From Mycolicibacterium wolinskyi (GTDB lineage Bacteria; Actinomycetota; Actinomycetes; Mycobacteriales; Mycobacteriaceae), in contig NZ_LQQA01000010.1 in assembly GCF_002101965.1 (NCBI RefSeq), positions 124,001-188,000 of the forward strand: 64,000 bases of DNA, read 5' to 3'. Below are positions 26,769 through 35,385 of the stretch, piece by piece. How positions within the stretch are numbered: position 1 is the stretch's first letter; each line of letters opens with the position of its first letter. The position numbers and the translations under genes were made by a program. Under the pieces are notes generated by a model. The model was not told where the DNA came from and made no database searches. It saw only the letters and a list, made by a program, of their open reading frames with translations.

Positions 26769-28130
26769 ATGAACCTGACCAGCGGCTGGCTGCCGATCAC
26801 ACTGCAGATCTCGACGTTGGTCGTGCTGGTCGCCGCGATCGGCTGGCGCACGCCGCGATGGCGGACGCGCTGGGTGCCGATTGCGATCGGCGCCGGCGTG
26901 GCGTTCGCCGTGATCGTCCGGTTGTTCGTGAAGTTCCAGGGGTGGTCGGACCGGGCTGCCTCCACCGCCACGGTCGTCTGGGTCGCGATCACGGGAGTCG
27001 CGATCGCCATCGCCGTCCTCGGGTGGCGGGATGCTGCGTGGTGGCGGCGGTCGCTGTCGATACTCGCGGTGCCGCTGAGCGTGGTGTGCGCGGCAGCGGC
27101 GCTCAACACCGCCACCGGGTACTTCCCGACGGTCCAATCGGCATGGCAGCGCCTCACCGGGACCGAGTCGCCTCAGTGGATCGACGAAGAGACGCTGGCC
27201 GCGATGCATCGCGACGGCGAGCGCCCGACTCGCGGCACGATCGTGAAAATCACGACGCCCGACAATGTCTCGGGCTTCAAGCACCGCCAGGAATTGGTGT
27301 ACCTGCCACCCGCTTGGTTCGCGTCCGATCCCCCGCCACAGCTTCCGGCAGTCATGGCACTGGGCGGCGAGTTCAGCCATCCAGAAGATTGGCCCGAGTC
27401 CGGTGGGGCACTGAAGACCCTCGACGAGTTCACGGCGCGACACCACGGCAACGCCCCCGTGATGGTGTTCCCCGATTCCACCGGATCGTTCAGCAACGAC
27501 ACCGAATGTGTCAACGGGCCGCGCGGGAACGCCGCCGATCACCTCACCAAAGAGGTTGTGCCCTATGTGGTCTCGAAGTTCGGCGTCAGCACCGACCCCG
27601 CGAACTGGGGCCTCGTCGGGTGGTCGTCCGGCGGCACCTGCGCGCTGACACTCGCCGTCACCCATCCGGAGTTGTTCAGTGCGTTCGTCGATCTCGACGG
27701 TCAACTCGGGCCGAACACCGGAACGAAACAGCAGACGATCGCGCGCCTCTACGGCGGCGATGCCGAGGCGTGGGCCGCGTTCGACCCCCAGACCGTGATC
27801 CTCGAACATGGCCAGTTCCCCGGCATGGCGGCGTGGCTCGGAGTCTCCGACGACACGCCCACCGTCTACCGGCCTGCCGGTGATCGGCCGCCACCACCCG
27901 AAGAGATCGCGGATTGGGATCCGTATTCCGAGGAGCATGCCGAGAACGCCAACAAGTTGTGCGCATTGCTCAGTGGGCACGGCGTGGAATGTTCGGTTTC
28001 GAGTTATTCGGGTTCACACGACTTCCCCTCGGCGGGAGAAGGTTTCGCGGCAGCGCTGCCGTGGTTGGCCGGCAAGCTCGGCACGCCCGGCGTGCCCGTG
28101 ACCCCCATGCCCGGTGCGTCGGAGGGCTGA
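26769..28130 (+). CDS. Membrane-anchored esterase (esterase D/antigen 85-like fold)
   Basis: A 453-residue protein with about four N-terminal membrane helices (residues 10-110) and a C-terminal alpha/beta hydrolase domain (about 150-440). The nucleophile elbow is GWSSGG (about residues 279-284), with LDLDGQLGPN after it and a candidate catalytic His in SGSHDFPSAG near the end. The domain resembles the putative esterase/mycolyltransferase-like family. No evidence for mycolyl transfer. GGGGGCG stands near the start. Likely cell-envelope esterase; substrate unknown. Confidence 0.75.
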   Translation: MNLTSGWLPITLQISTLVVLVAAIGWRTPRWRTRWVPIAIGAGVAFAVIVRLFVKFQGWSDRAASTATVVWVAITGVAIAIAVLGWRDAAWWRRSLSILAVPLSVVCAAAALNTATGYFPTVQSAWQRLTGTESPQWIDEETLAAMHRDGERPTRGTIVKITTPDNVSGFKHRQELVYLPPAWFASDPPPQLPAVMALGGEFSHPEDWPESGGALKTLDEFTARHHGNAPVMVFPDSTGSFSNDTECVNGPRGNAADHLTKEVVPYVVSKFGVSTDPANWGLVGWSSGGTCALTLAVTHPELFSAFVDLDGQLGPNTGTKQQTIARLYGGDAEAWAAFDPQTVILEHGQFPGMAAWLGVSDDTPTVYRPAGDRPPPPEEIADWDPYSEEHAENANKLCALLSGHGVECSVSSYSGSHDFPSAGEGFAAALPWLAGKLGTPGVPVTPMPGASEG

Positions 28131-28133
28131 CCG

Positions 28134-28592
28134 CTAGGGACTTCCCAGCCGCGGATGCTGGTCGCGCACCGGTTGCGAATAGCCCGGGCACGTGACGTCG
28201 ATCTCGAACTGCCGCCACTCGAGTTGACCGTCTTCTGGCGGCAGCCGACCGCTGATGTTGTAGGCGTCGTCGACCTTTGTCGCCACCATCTCGCCCGGGT
28301 CGTCGCCGAAACCACGAACCTCGGGCAGCCGGAAACCCGCGGCGTAGACGACCAGCCGGTGCTCGGTCCCGAGCAATACGCGAACGCGTTTCGTGGCGTC
28401 GAATTTCGACGGCGCCGCGTAGATCAGCAGCTTGCCGTCGGGGAACTTGGTGCAGCTCACGCGTGCGCTCACCGTGTGCGTGCGGCCGTCGACCACGATG
28501 GTGACGTCGGAAACCGGGCCGGAGGCACAGCCCGCAGCCGACAGGAGCGCTGCGGCCAGTGCAACCGCCGCTCCCACCGTGACACCACGCAT
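28134..28592 (-). CDS. LpqH-like lipoprotein
   Basis: A 152-residue lipoprotein. Signal sequence with a lipobox LSAAGC places the lipidated cysteine at residue 22. The mature domain has the features of the LpqH (19-kDa antigen) family: VTIVVDGRTHTV at the start, a mid-protein KVDDAYNISG segment, and a late FEIDVTCPG with the second of two cysteines (SCTK...VTCP) that probably form a disulfide. It is convergent with the esterase (3-bp gap). Role in the envelope unknown. Confidence 0.8.
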   Translation of the reverse strand: MRGVTVGAAVALAAALLSAAGCASGPVSDVTIVVDGRTHTVSARVSCTKFPDGKLLIYAAPSKFDATKRVRVLLGTEHRLVVYAAGFRLPEVRGFGDDPGEMVATKVDDAYNISGRLPPEDGQLEWRQFEIDVTCPGYSQPVRDQHPRLGSP

Positions 28593-28690
28593 GTCAGCAG
28601 TATGGACGCCGTTCGGCGGGCCGACTCGGCAACGGCGGCTTCACGTGCGCGGTCAGCCGCCGACTGCCTGGTGCGCCCGCGCGCGGCCGT

Positions 28691-28705
28691 TTGCCAGTTT
28701 GGCAA
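28691..28705. promoter_or_regulatory. Palindrome TTGCC-N5-GGCAA
   Basis: A perfect 5-bp inverted repeat with 5-bp spacer, 43 bp upstream of the methyltransferase start. A possible regulator site; nothing else supports it. Confidence 0.25.
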
Positions 28706-28748
28706 TCTTCCTTGCCGAGACGGCGATGTAAAAGCCACCATCGAAGGC

Positions 28749-29429
28749 ATGAACCCGTTCAGCGATCCGAAAACGGTTGCGACGTATGCGGACCGCCCAC
28801 CGCGACTGGTGCCGGGCTACGCAGCCATGCAGCAGATGGCCACGGTCCTGCTGGCCGAACACGTGCCCGACGACGGCCGCGTTCTCGTGCTCGGCGCCGG
28901 AGGTGGCCTCGAACTGAGGACGTTCGCGCAGGCTCGCACCGGCTGGACATTTGACGGCGTCGATCCGGCTCGTGAAATGCTGCGTCTGGCCGAAGACACG
29001 TTGGGGCCGCTGTTGCCGCGGGTGCGTCTGCACGAGGGCTACATCGACGACGCACCGACCGGCCCGTTCGACGGCGCCACGAGCCTGCTGACATTGCAGT
29101 TCCTCGACCCGGCCGAGCGCAGGCGTACCGCCGAGCAGGTACGGCGCCGACTACGGCCCGGTGCACCGTTTGTCGTCGCACACTTCAGTTTTCCGTATTC
29201 CACCGATGACGAACGTGAGCTGTGGCTGTCGCGGTACAGCGCATTCGCAACGGAATCCGGCGTCGAGGCCGCCACGATGGCCTCCGCGCGCACGGCGATC
29301 GAAACGACACTGCACATCCTCACGCCCGAAGAGGACGAGCAGGTGTTGCGGGACGCGGGCTTCACCGATGTCAGCCAGTTCTACGCGGCATTCACGTTCC
29401 GCGGCTGGGTGGGATACGTGGCCGGTTAG
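28749..29429 (+). CDS. SAM-dependent methyltransferase
   Basis: A 226-residue class I methyltransferase. The SAM-binding motif I is VLVLGAGGGLELRTF (about residues 46-60), motif II DGVDPAREML (about 72-81) and a later acidic LLTLQFLDP stretch. The family resembles small-molecule and phospholipid methyltransferases. ATG at 28749 is the start; the frame is open far upstream but overlaps the divergent LpqH gene there. Substrate unknown. A strong hairpin follows 33 bp after the stop. Confidence 0.8.
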   Translation: MNPFSDPKTVATYADRPPRLVPGYAAMQQMATVLLAEHVPDDGRVLVLGAGGGLELRTFAQARTGWTFDGVDPAREMLRLAEDTLGPLLPRVRLHEGYIDDAPTGPFDGATSLLTLQFLDPAERRRTAEQVRRRLRPGAPFVVAHFSFPYSTDDERELWLSRYSAFATESGVEAATMASARTAIETTLHILTPEEDEQVLRDAGFTDVSQFYAAFTFRGWVGYVAG

Positions 29430-29462
29430 CCGTATCGCTCCCTTACGCTGCCCTCTCGACCA

Positions 29463-29497
29463 CAGTGGGCCCCTTCCCGAAGGAAAGGGGCCCACTG
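29463..29497. terminator. Bidirectional hairpin terminator
   Basis: Perfect inverted repeat CAGTGGGCCCCTT/AAGGGGCCCACTG with a 9-base centre. It lies between the stop of the methyltransferase and the stop of the convergent exported protein, so it can end both transcripts. Confidence 0.8.
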
Positions 29498-29507
29498 GAT
29501 CGAGCTG

Positions 29508-30902
29508 CTACTCGGCTCCGCCGGATTCCGATCCACCGGTCGAGCTGGACCCACCGGCGCTGCCGGAGGCCCCGCCGGAGTTGGTGCTCTCGGCCTTCGC
29601 CGGCTTGGCGGTCTTGCCGCTCGCACCGGATACGGCGTCCTTGAACCCCTTGCCCACGTTCTTCAACGCGCCGCGGATGCCGTCGCCGACATCCTTGAGC
29701 GGGTTTGCCTTCTTGGTCGAGGTGTCGGTGCCGGTCTTGCCCGGTACAGCCTTCGGGCTTTCCTTGACCGCGTCCTCGGCAGGCGCCTCGGCGGCCGCTT
29801 CTTCAGGGGCGGCCGGCTCGGCCGCGGTCTCCTGCGCCGGAGTCTCGGCCGGGGTCTCGGCCGGCGCTTGCGGCGCGGAGGCCCCTGCGGAAGTCTCCTT
29901 GGTGGTCGACTCGCCGGCGGTCTCCGTCGACGAAACCTGTTCGACTGCAGTGCCTTCCTGAGCCTTCGGCGCCTCGATCGCCTGAGGCGCCACGTCCAGC
30001 GTGACGGTCGTCGAGGCGGCTTCGGTCTGCAGCAGGCTGGCCCCGGCGAGCGCGGACTTGGCCGCCGCGGGAGTGATCGCGTCAGCGACGATCTCGCCGA
30101 TGGTGATCAGGCCGGCCACGATGCCGTTGGGGCCGAGCAGACCGGCCGCGAAACCGCCGCCCATCGAATTGCCGTTGAGGATGGCGTTGGTCAGCTCCGG
30201 GCCGAAGTTGAGCACGGCGTTCGCCACCTGCTCCAGGTCACCGTCTTTGATGCCGGCGAAGATGTTGTCACCGGCACCGCCGACGACGTTCACCACGTCG
30301 GTGATCACCTGTACGGGTGCGAGCAACGGCCCGAGCAAGTTGATGATGTTGGCCGGCTGGAGCAGATCGACGATCGCGAGCGTGTTGGCGATGGGCTGAC
30401 GCAGCGCGTTCTGGAAGCCTTCCCAGACCTCCGGGTTGAGGAACAGCGTGTCGAACACCGCCTGCACGACCGGCCCCAGCAGGGCATTCTGCACCGTGGT
30501 GAGTGCAGCGGTCACGTTACCGTCGGCAAACTGTTGCGCCGCGACCTTCAGGTGCGCAGGCACCTCGGCGTAGCCCTCGCTGAGGCTTCCGCCGAAGGCA
30601 TCGACGAAGGCGCCGATTGCGGCCGCACTGGTGAGCTGGTTCCGCACGATCTGCGACAGGATCGGGGCAGGGTTGTCGGCGACTCGTTGCCCCAAAGCCA
30701 CCACGTTCTGGAATGCCAGGCTGAAGGCGTCGGCATAGCCCGCGATCGGATTGGCCAACGCGGACAGCTCGACGGCTGCCGACGAGTGCGCTGCCTGCAC
30801 CTTGAGGTCAGGCATCGGCGGCGCTACGGGACTGGCGGCCAAGACGCCGACACCCGCGACCGCCACGCCCGTAGCCAAGTACGAGCGAACAGCTAGCTGC
30901 AT
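29508..30902 (-). CDS. Large Ala-rich exported protein with charged low-complexity tail
   Basis: A 464-residue exported protein of unrecognised family. ATG at 30902 follows AAGGAG with 6-nt spacing; the longer frame to 31034 is rejected. A short hydrophobic N-terminus (residues 8-28) acts as a signal. A helical, alternately polar and hydrophobic domain (about 40-280, with repeats like ANPIAGYADAF and NALLGPVVQAVF) precedes a Pro/Ala/Glu-rich, presumably disordered tail (from about 300), with a basic patch near NPLKDVGDGIRGALK and a Gly/Ser-rich end. The layout matches the protein at 42928-44043. Two TTACC-N4-GGTAA sites lie upstream. Function unknown; a surface protein is likely. Confidence 0.7.
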   Translation of the reverse strand: MQLAVRSYLATGVAVAGVGVLAASPVAPPMPDLKVQAAHSSAAVELSALANPIAGYADAFSLAFQNVVALGQRVADNPAPILSQIVRNQLTSAAAIGAFVDAFGGSLSEGYAEVPAHLKVAAQQFADGNVTAALTTVQNALLGPVVQAVFDTLFLNPEVWEGFQNALRQPIANTLAIVDLLQPANIINLLGPLLAPVQVITDVVNVVGGAGDNIFAGIKDGDLEQVANAVLNFGPELTNAILNGNSMGGGFAAGLLGPNGIVAGLITIGEIVADAITPAAAKSALAGASLLQTEAASTTVTLDVAPQAIEAPKAQEGTAVEQVSSTETAGESTTKETSAGASAPQAPAETPAETPAQETAAEPAAPEEAAAEAPAEDAVKESPKAVPGKTGTDTSTKKANPLKDVGDGIRGALKNVGKGFKDAVSGASGKTAKPAKAESTNSGGASGSAGGSSSTGGSESGGAE

Positions 30903-30939
30903 GGGTACTCCTTTTGCTGGTTTACGTTCCCAGCCGGAG

Positions 30940-30959
30940 AACTTACCCCTTGGTAAGTT
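30940..30959. promoter_or_regulatory. Operator-like palindrome AACTTACC-N4-GGTAAGTT
   Basis: Perfect 8-bp arms around CCTT, 38 bp upstream of the start at 30902. The core TTACC-N4-GGTAA recurs at 31197. This layout suits a TetR- or MarR-type repressor; the regulator is unknown. Confidence 0.6.
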
Positions 30960-31196
30960 AAAAGCAAGCAAAATTCGCAGATCAGCTGCCTTGCTTGTCA
31001 TTGCTAGCGTTCCCGCGCTTCGAACTGTATCCAATTCGAAGTTTGCTTATTGACGACGCGCGACCCCGGTTCAGCTAACTACTTCTGTTGGCAAGTAGCT
31101 GACGGTCACGCAAACATTCGCCAACGAATCGGGCCATGAGGGTCATCCGCCCTGGAATTAACTGAGCTGAAGACATAACTGGACGTCAGGCTCTAC

Positions 31197-31210
31197 TTAC
31201 CGATTGGTAA
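31197..31210. promoter_or_regulatory. Second TTACC-N4-GGTAA palindrome
   Basis: Perfect 5-bp arms around GATT, 295 bp upstream of the start at 30902. Same core and spacing as the site at 30940, which argues that both bind the same protein. Confidence 0.5.
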
Positions 31211-31409
31211 CAAGCCGCGACTATGTGTCGTCTCACTTTGCTACTTCAACGTGTCTGCGGTCACGTCCTGGACTGACAGCTACAGAGTGGCACCTTCAGA
31301 CACGAAGCGGCCAGCAATGAGCTGTGTACAAATCGCGCGACATGTCTAGTTCGCTGGCGTCTTCACATCACGTGTAAAGGTCGGATTCCGTCGTTGGCCA
31401 GTAGGTGTC

Positions 31410-32147
31410 TCAAGTCGTGCTGAGCAACGTCGGGAAGCACGCGAAGCCGAACTCTGGGTCGTAGGCCGGTTCGCCACAGATTCTCGCGCCCGCCCGCAAA
31501 TATCCGCGCATGAGCGCAGGCAGCTCCGGCTGGCGGTGCGGCACCAAATCGCTCAGACAGACCGCATCGATCACGACCGGCCGGTGCGGGTGCACCGTGT
31601 AGCAATCGGGCGCTCGGTAATTGCGCCGAAGGTGACTCCATGCGTGGCGCACCATGTCTCTGCCGCGGCCGCTCGCCTCGAAAACCGGCATCGTCACACA
31701 ACCGAGGACATGGTCGTAGCCGTAGCGGTACGCATACTCGACGACGGCCGACCACATCATCAGCACCACAGCGCCGTTACGGTGATCGGCGCGCACCACA
31801 GCGCGCCCGAACTCGAGCATCGAGAGCCGCAGCGGTTCGAGTGCGGAGATGTCGAATGACGCTGCGGTGCACAGATCCCCTGCCGCGATCGCCCCACCCG
31901 AGGGCAGCATCCGGCAGCAGGCCACAAGTTCGCCAGATCGATTGTCCTGGATGAGCACGTGCACGCAGTGTTCGTCGAAACGATCGGCATCGAGCCCGAA
32001 ACCGGATGCGGTGCGGCCGCCTTCCTCGGCAAGCACCGCGTAGCGCAACCGCTGTGCGCCATCGATGAGATCAGGATCTGTCGTCAACTGCACGCCGTAA
32101 CGCGGCGTCGTGGTCTTCGCTGGCAGCAGGGTGGTGAGGTTGGTCAT
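31410..32147 (-). CDS. GNAT N-acyltransferase, OlsB-like
   Basis: A 245-residue GNAT-fold protein of the OlsB/hemolysin-like kind, which transfers an acyl chain from ACP or CoA to ornithine or another amine. Seen: QRLRYAVLAEEG near 32-43, DRFDEHCVHVLIQD at about 56-69, LVACCRMLPSGG, LEFGRAVVRADHRNG (acyl-binding region) and a C-terminal stretch LPALMRGYLRAGARICGEPAYDPEFG typical of this class. No plsC-like partner is adjacent. The start ATG at 32147 has a usable GGAGCGAT site nearby. Activity inferred. Confidence 0.7.
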   Translation of the reverse strand: MTNLTTLLPAKTTTPRYGVQLTTDPDLIDGAQRLRYAVLAEEGGRTASGFGLDADRFDEHCVHVLIQDNRSGELVACCRMLPSGGAIAAGDLCTAASFDISALEPLRLSMLEFGRAVVRADHRNGAVVLMMWSAVVEYAYRYGYDHVLGCVTMPVFEASGRGRDMVRHAWSHLRRNYRAPDCYTVHPHRPVVIDAVCLSDLVPHRQPELPALMRGYLRAGARICGEPAYDPEFGFACFPTLLSTT

Positions 32148-32354
32148 CTGATCGCTCCTTCGTCAACAGCGTTGAAACACTGTGACGCGCAGGAGCGCTC
32201 GGACACATCGGGCGATCAGAGGATCAGCCGGATGACTCTTCTGTCCCCCGATCGGCCGACAGCAGTCAGCGCAGCTACGTGTCAGCGCGACGAGCCGAAG
32301 TCGGCGCTTCACGGGCCATACCGCTTGAAAAAGCAGAAATACGAAGCGATTTGA

Positions 32355-32369
32355 CTCCTCGATGAGGAG
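32355..32369. terminator. Short hairpin CTCCTC-GAT-GAGGAG
   Basis: Perfect 6-bp stem, 39 bp past the stop of the 32408 gene on the minus strand. No U-tract; weak terminator candidate. Confidence 0.35.
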
Positions 32370-32407
32370 CCGAATCACACTCGTGCGATATGCGGAATCG
32401 CCCGTGC

Positions 32408-32710
32408 TCAGTCGATTCGGATGACGTAGGTACCGTCTTCGTCACGCTCGATCTGATGGTCGAGAGCGTTGACCCAGACCGGGGTATCGCGGCGGGACCC
32501 GAGGAACGCGGCTTGCACGGCACCGCCCGGCTGCAGGTCGACGTTCCACTCGTCGTCTTCGGCGACGATCGTCAGGATCTCGTCGCCATTCGCGCGCCGG
32601 ATCGAGATCACCTGGCCGTTGAGGTCCTGGTCGTCCAGCTCCGCCTCATACTCTTCCAACTCGATTTCATCAGCGATCTCGGCGTCCAGCCCGGTGGCGT
32701 CGTCATGCAC
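32408..32710 (-). CDS. Conserved acidic hypothetical protein
   Basis: A roughly 100-residue soluble acidic protein (LDAEIADEIELEEYEAELDDQDLNG, split here) ending in a beta-rich part: GQVISIRRANGDEIL, DEWNVDLQPGG, TYVIRID. No known family. GTG at 32710 is proposed because it overlaps the stop of the small membrane-protein frame upstream (GTGCATGA), a coupling arrangement; a GTG at 32770 would add 20 residues. Function unknown. Confidence 0.55.
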   Translation of the reverse strand: MHDDATGLDAEIADEIELEEYEAELDDQDLNGQVISIRRANGDEILTIVAEDDEWNVDLQPGGAVQAAFLGSRRDTPVWVNALDHQIERDEDGTYVIRID

Positions 32711-32921
32711 GCCGACGACTGTACCTACCTCTACCAGCCGCCGCTTCGGCGAAAACACGCCACCGGTCACGGAACCGCAGACCCAGCACAGCGAACGATA
32801 TTTGCCGCCCGCTGTTCGCCGGCCTCACAACTGCACTGATGACGACACCGGCGATAGCCAGATAGAGAGGTAGTGCACTACTCGTGAACTGGTGCCACGT
32901 TCGCCGTAGGTTTCTACTCAT
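32703..32921 (-). CDS. Possible small membrane protein (72 aa)
   Basis: An ATG-started 72-residue frame with one clear membrane helix (SALPLYLAIAGVVISAVV, about residues 15-32) between basic segments. Its stop overlaps the start of the 32408 gene. No strong ribosome binding site; the Arg-rich C-terminus may be chance. Uncertain. Confidence 0.4.
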   Translation of the reverse strand: MSRNLRRTWHQFTSSALPLYLAIAGVVISAVVRPANSGRQISFAVLGLRFRDRWRVFAEAAAGRGRYSRRRA

Positions 32922-32963
32922 CAAGCGTCAGATATTCCGGCGCTGCGATCAGAGGAATCTGAA

Positions 32964-33260
32964 ATGCCCAAGTTGACAACGTCTTCCGTGTCTTCTGGGG
33001 CCTCCGCCACGAAACGCGAGACCCGAGAACACACCGCACGCGCGAGCGGGACGCATGTACTCATCACCGAACAGGAAGTGCTGTTCGGCACCGCGGCCGC
33101 CGCTCCGTTACGGCGGCGCCGGCCCATCGACATCGTGTCGCGCGCGCTGTCCGCCGCCCGGGCGCGGTGGCAGACCAGCGCCGAACGCAAGCCGATTCGC
33201 CCCTCGCGGCTCGGCTACCTGGAGCACTCGCTGATGTCGCGTGAGATGGATCGGCTCTGA
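32964..33260 (+). CDS. Small basic hypothetical protein
   Basis: A 98-residue, basic, probably disordered protein; AGAGGA stands 8-13 nt before its ATG. Features: HVLITEQEVLFGTAAA in the middle, a run of arginines (LRRRRP), and a C-terminal RPSRLGYLEHSLMSREMDRL stretch (split). Not recognised; similar proteins exist in mycobacteria in my memory but no function is known. Opposite strand to its neighbours. Confidence 0.6.
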   Translation: MPKLTTSSVSSGASATKRETREHTARASGTHVLITEQEVLFGTAAAAPLRRRRPIDIVSRALSAARARWQTSAERKPIRPSRLGYLEHSLMSREMDRL

Positions 33261-33319
33261 TTCTGTGAATCGCGCGAAGAAACAACGGTTCTGGTGGGCC
33301 GAATACAGGCGGCCACTGT

Positions 33320-34951
33320 TCAGATGCGATGCCGTGGGTCAAAGTTCGAGAGCTTGGGATCGGGGACCTCGGCGGCGAAGTCGCTGTCGGAGAATGTGTA
33401 GCGGTACCACGGGGCGTCATCGCAGCGGCCGAGCCGCGGGCGCAGATTGCTGAAGGCGCGATAGATGACCGGGTACGGCTGACCGTTGTAGTGCTGCAGG
33501 ATCTCCTTCCAGGTGCGGGGCGCCTCGCCGATCAGGGCCTCCATGTCAGACGTCAGTTCGACCTCGGTCATCGCCACGACGTCGGGCGGCGGATCACCGA
33601 GCACGAAGACCGTGCTGCGGTCGAAATGCTCGCGAGAAAACTGCGGCCCCATGGGAATCGTGCAGTCCATGCCCATCTTCGACGCCGTACCCGGCGCGAC
33701 GTCGGATCCGATCATCGGGTCGACGGTCATGGTGTTGCAGCCCGGGATGATGATCGTGTCGAGATGTGGCATGAATCGGAAAGCCATCGCGAACTTCACC
33801 GCGTTGTCGTCCCAGATGTCGATGTCTTCGTCGAACACCATGGCGATCTTCGGCAATGCGAGTTTGGAGCACGTCAGCATGATGCCGAGCGCCTGCTTGC
33901 CGTCGCCCGCCCCGTTGGGCTTGATCTTGGCGTAGGCGATGTTCGACAAACCGCCGAGATCGCAGCGCACCTCCTTGACGTCGATGCCGGCGAACTTGAG
34001 CGCGCCGAAGATGTCGGCCTCCAGCGCAGGCAGCTGCAGCATGTTGTCGGTGTACCAAGGGTGGGTTCCACCGATCGTGGCGTGCTGGTAGATACCGCCC
34101 TTGCGGTACGTCATGGCCTTGACGACCGCGCGGTAGTTCTTCTTGATGCCACCGCCGTACATTCCGGTGAACTCGCCGTAGGGCCCCTCGTCGTGCGTCA
34201 GCCCCTCGCTGGCCATCAGTTCGCATTCGAGGACGATCTCGGCGTTGGCGGGGACGAGGACGTCGATGGTCTCGCACTTCACCAGCTTGGCGGGATGTCC
34301 GTAGAAGCTGCCGAGCACCTCGAAATCGTCGGTGTCCGGCGGTACCCCCGTCAGTGAGGCGATCTTGTCGACGATCGGACCGCCGATCACGATGGCGACT
34401 TCGAGATTCTCGCCTTTGTCCTGCGCGGCAATGGCATTCAGGCGCTGACGGTGCGACGTGCACGTCATGTCGAACATCTTCTCGTTCTTCGACCGGAACA
34501 TGCTGCGGTAGATGCCCCAGTCGTAGACACCGGTGTCGGGATGCTTGCTGATCACCAGGTTGTCGTTGGTGAATGCGTGACCGTCCCGGTCGTGATGCAA
34601 AAACAGCGGCAGTCGGGTCAGGTCGACCTCGTCGCCGATCAGGACGACCTCCTTACACGGTGCGGTGTCGACGATCTCGGGCTTCACACGCCCCTTGGCG
34701 AGTTCGCTCATGACGAGCCCGCTGCGGCTCTTGTCGCACCCGAGCGCCCACGCGGTCTGATCCTGGTTCGAGTACGCGTTGGCCAGGAACTGGAACTCGC
34801 AGTCCTTGACGTTCTCCACCAGGACGGCCGTGAGCGGGTTGGCCTCCATGACCGCGGGCAGTTCGTCCACCCGCTTCTCTTCGGTGATGCGGACGAGCAT
34901 GCCCGCCTTTTCCATGTCGTCGACAAAGTCGCTCAGGTTCTGTTGTGGCAC
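33320..34951 (-). CDS. UbiD-family decarboxylase (second copy)
   Basis: A 543-residue prenylated-FMN-dependent decarboxylase/carboxylase of the UbiD family, acting on aromatic or unsaturated acids. GTG at 34951, with AGGGGGA upstream, is the start; the open frame to 35080 overlaps the SRPBCC gene. Seen: a central motif THDEGPYGEFTG, corresponding to the conserved acid of the E-R-E active-site triad, and the CETIDVLVPANAEIVLE segment. Third gene of an operon with an SRPBCC protein and another UbiD at 35386. The required UbiX prenyltransferase is not in the window. Substrate unknown. Confidence 0.82.
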   Translation of the reverse strand: MPQQNLSDFVDDMEKAGMLVRITEEKRVDELPAVMEANPLTAVLVENVKDCEFQFLANAYSNQDQTAWALGCDKSRSGLVMSELAKGRVKPEIVDTAPCKEVVLIGDEVDLTRLPLFLHHDRDGHAFTNDNLVISKHPDTGVYDWGIYRSMFRSKNEKMFDMTCTSHRQRLNAIAAQDKGENLEVAIVIGGPIVDKIASLTGVPPDTDDFEVLGSFYGHPAKLVKCETIDVLVPANAEIVLECELMASEGLTHDEGPYGEFTGMYGGGIKKNYRAVVKAMTYRKGGIYQHATIGGTHPWYTDNMLQLPALEADIFGALKFAGIDVKEVRCDLGGLSNIAYAKIKPNGAGDGKQALGIMLTCSKLALPKIAMVFDEDIDIWDDNAVKFAMAFRFMPHLDTIIIPGCNTMTVDPMIGSDVAPGTASKMGMDCTIPMGPQFSREHFDRSTVFVLGDPPPDVVAMTEVELTSDMEALIGEAPRTWKEILQHYNGQPYPVIYRAFSNLRPRLGRCDDAPWYRYTFSDSDFAAEVPDPKLSNFDPRHRI

Positions 34952-34961
34952 GGCCGTCCCC

Positions 34962-35378
34962 CTAGTCGAATGCCGGTGCGGCGTAGCCGGTCTCGGCATA
35001 GTCGCGCAGGTGGTGCAACAGCACGCCCCACGTCGTGTTGCACTTGCGGAAGTTTCCGTGCGTGCCGGGCCAGCCGGCATGTTGAAGTTCCAGCAGCGTG
35101 CGGTCGGCGACGGGCGTGATGACGAAGGTTGCAGTAGTGCCGACTGAATCGCCGGGCCCTCGCGTGCATCGCCAGGCCACCCGACCCGGGTCGGATAGCG
35201 TGATCTCCCATCTGAACTCCGGATGGTCGGCGAAGGCGAACACCCATTCGCTGCCGACCGATCCGTCGCCCGATGCGTTCGGTGTGTGCCAGCCCTTGAC
35301 GCCCTCGAGTGTCGCCAGAGCCGCGAACACGCGCTCCGGAGGGGCGGAAACTTTGATCTCGTGGTCGATTTGGGGCAC
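34962..35378 (-). CDS. SRPBCC (START-like) domain protein
   Basis: A 138-residue protein of the SRPBCC/Bet-v-1 fold (hydrophobic ligand-binding cavity). N-terminus IDHEIKVSAPPERVFAALA is typical of the family, and the region VFAFADHPEFRWEITLSD and GHLHHLRDYAETG-like end match it. GTG at 35378 follows GGAG with 6-nt spacing and starts 7 bp past the first UbiD. It lies between two UbiD genes; it could carry the substrate or product of the decarboxylases. Confidence 0.8.
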   Translation of the reverse strand: MPQIDHEIKVSAPPERVFAALATLEGVKGWHTPNASGDGSVGSEWVFAFADHPEFRWEITLSDPGRVAWRCTRGPGDSVGTTATFVITPVADRTLLELQHAGWPGTHGNFRKCNTTWGVLLHHLRDYAETGYAAPAFD

Positions 35379-35385
35379 TGTTCTC

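Larger units (their letters stand above)
30903..31409. other. Intergenic region with two operator palindromes
   Basis: 507 bp without a gene. It is less GC-rich than its surroundings and has two TTACC-N4-GGTAA palindromes (30940-30959, 31197-31210). It must hold the promoter of the exported protein at 30902. Confidence 0.55.

Noticed and set aside
32921..33190. Minus-strand frame opposite the small basic protein
   Set aside because: Lacks a ribosome binding site and reads as the complement of the plus-strand gene at 32964.
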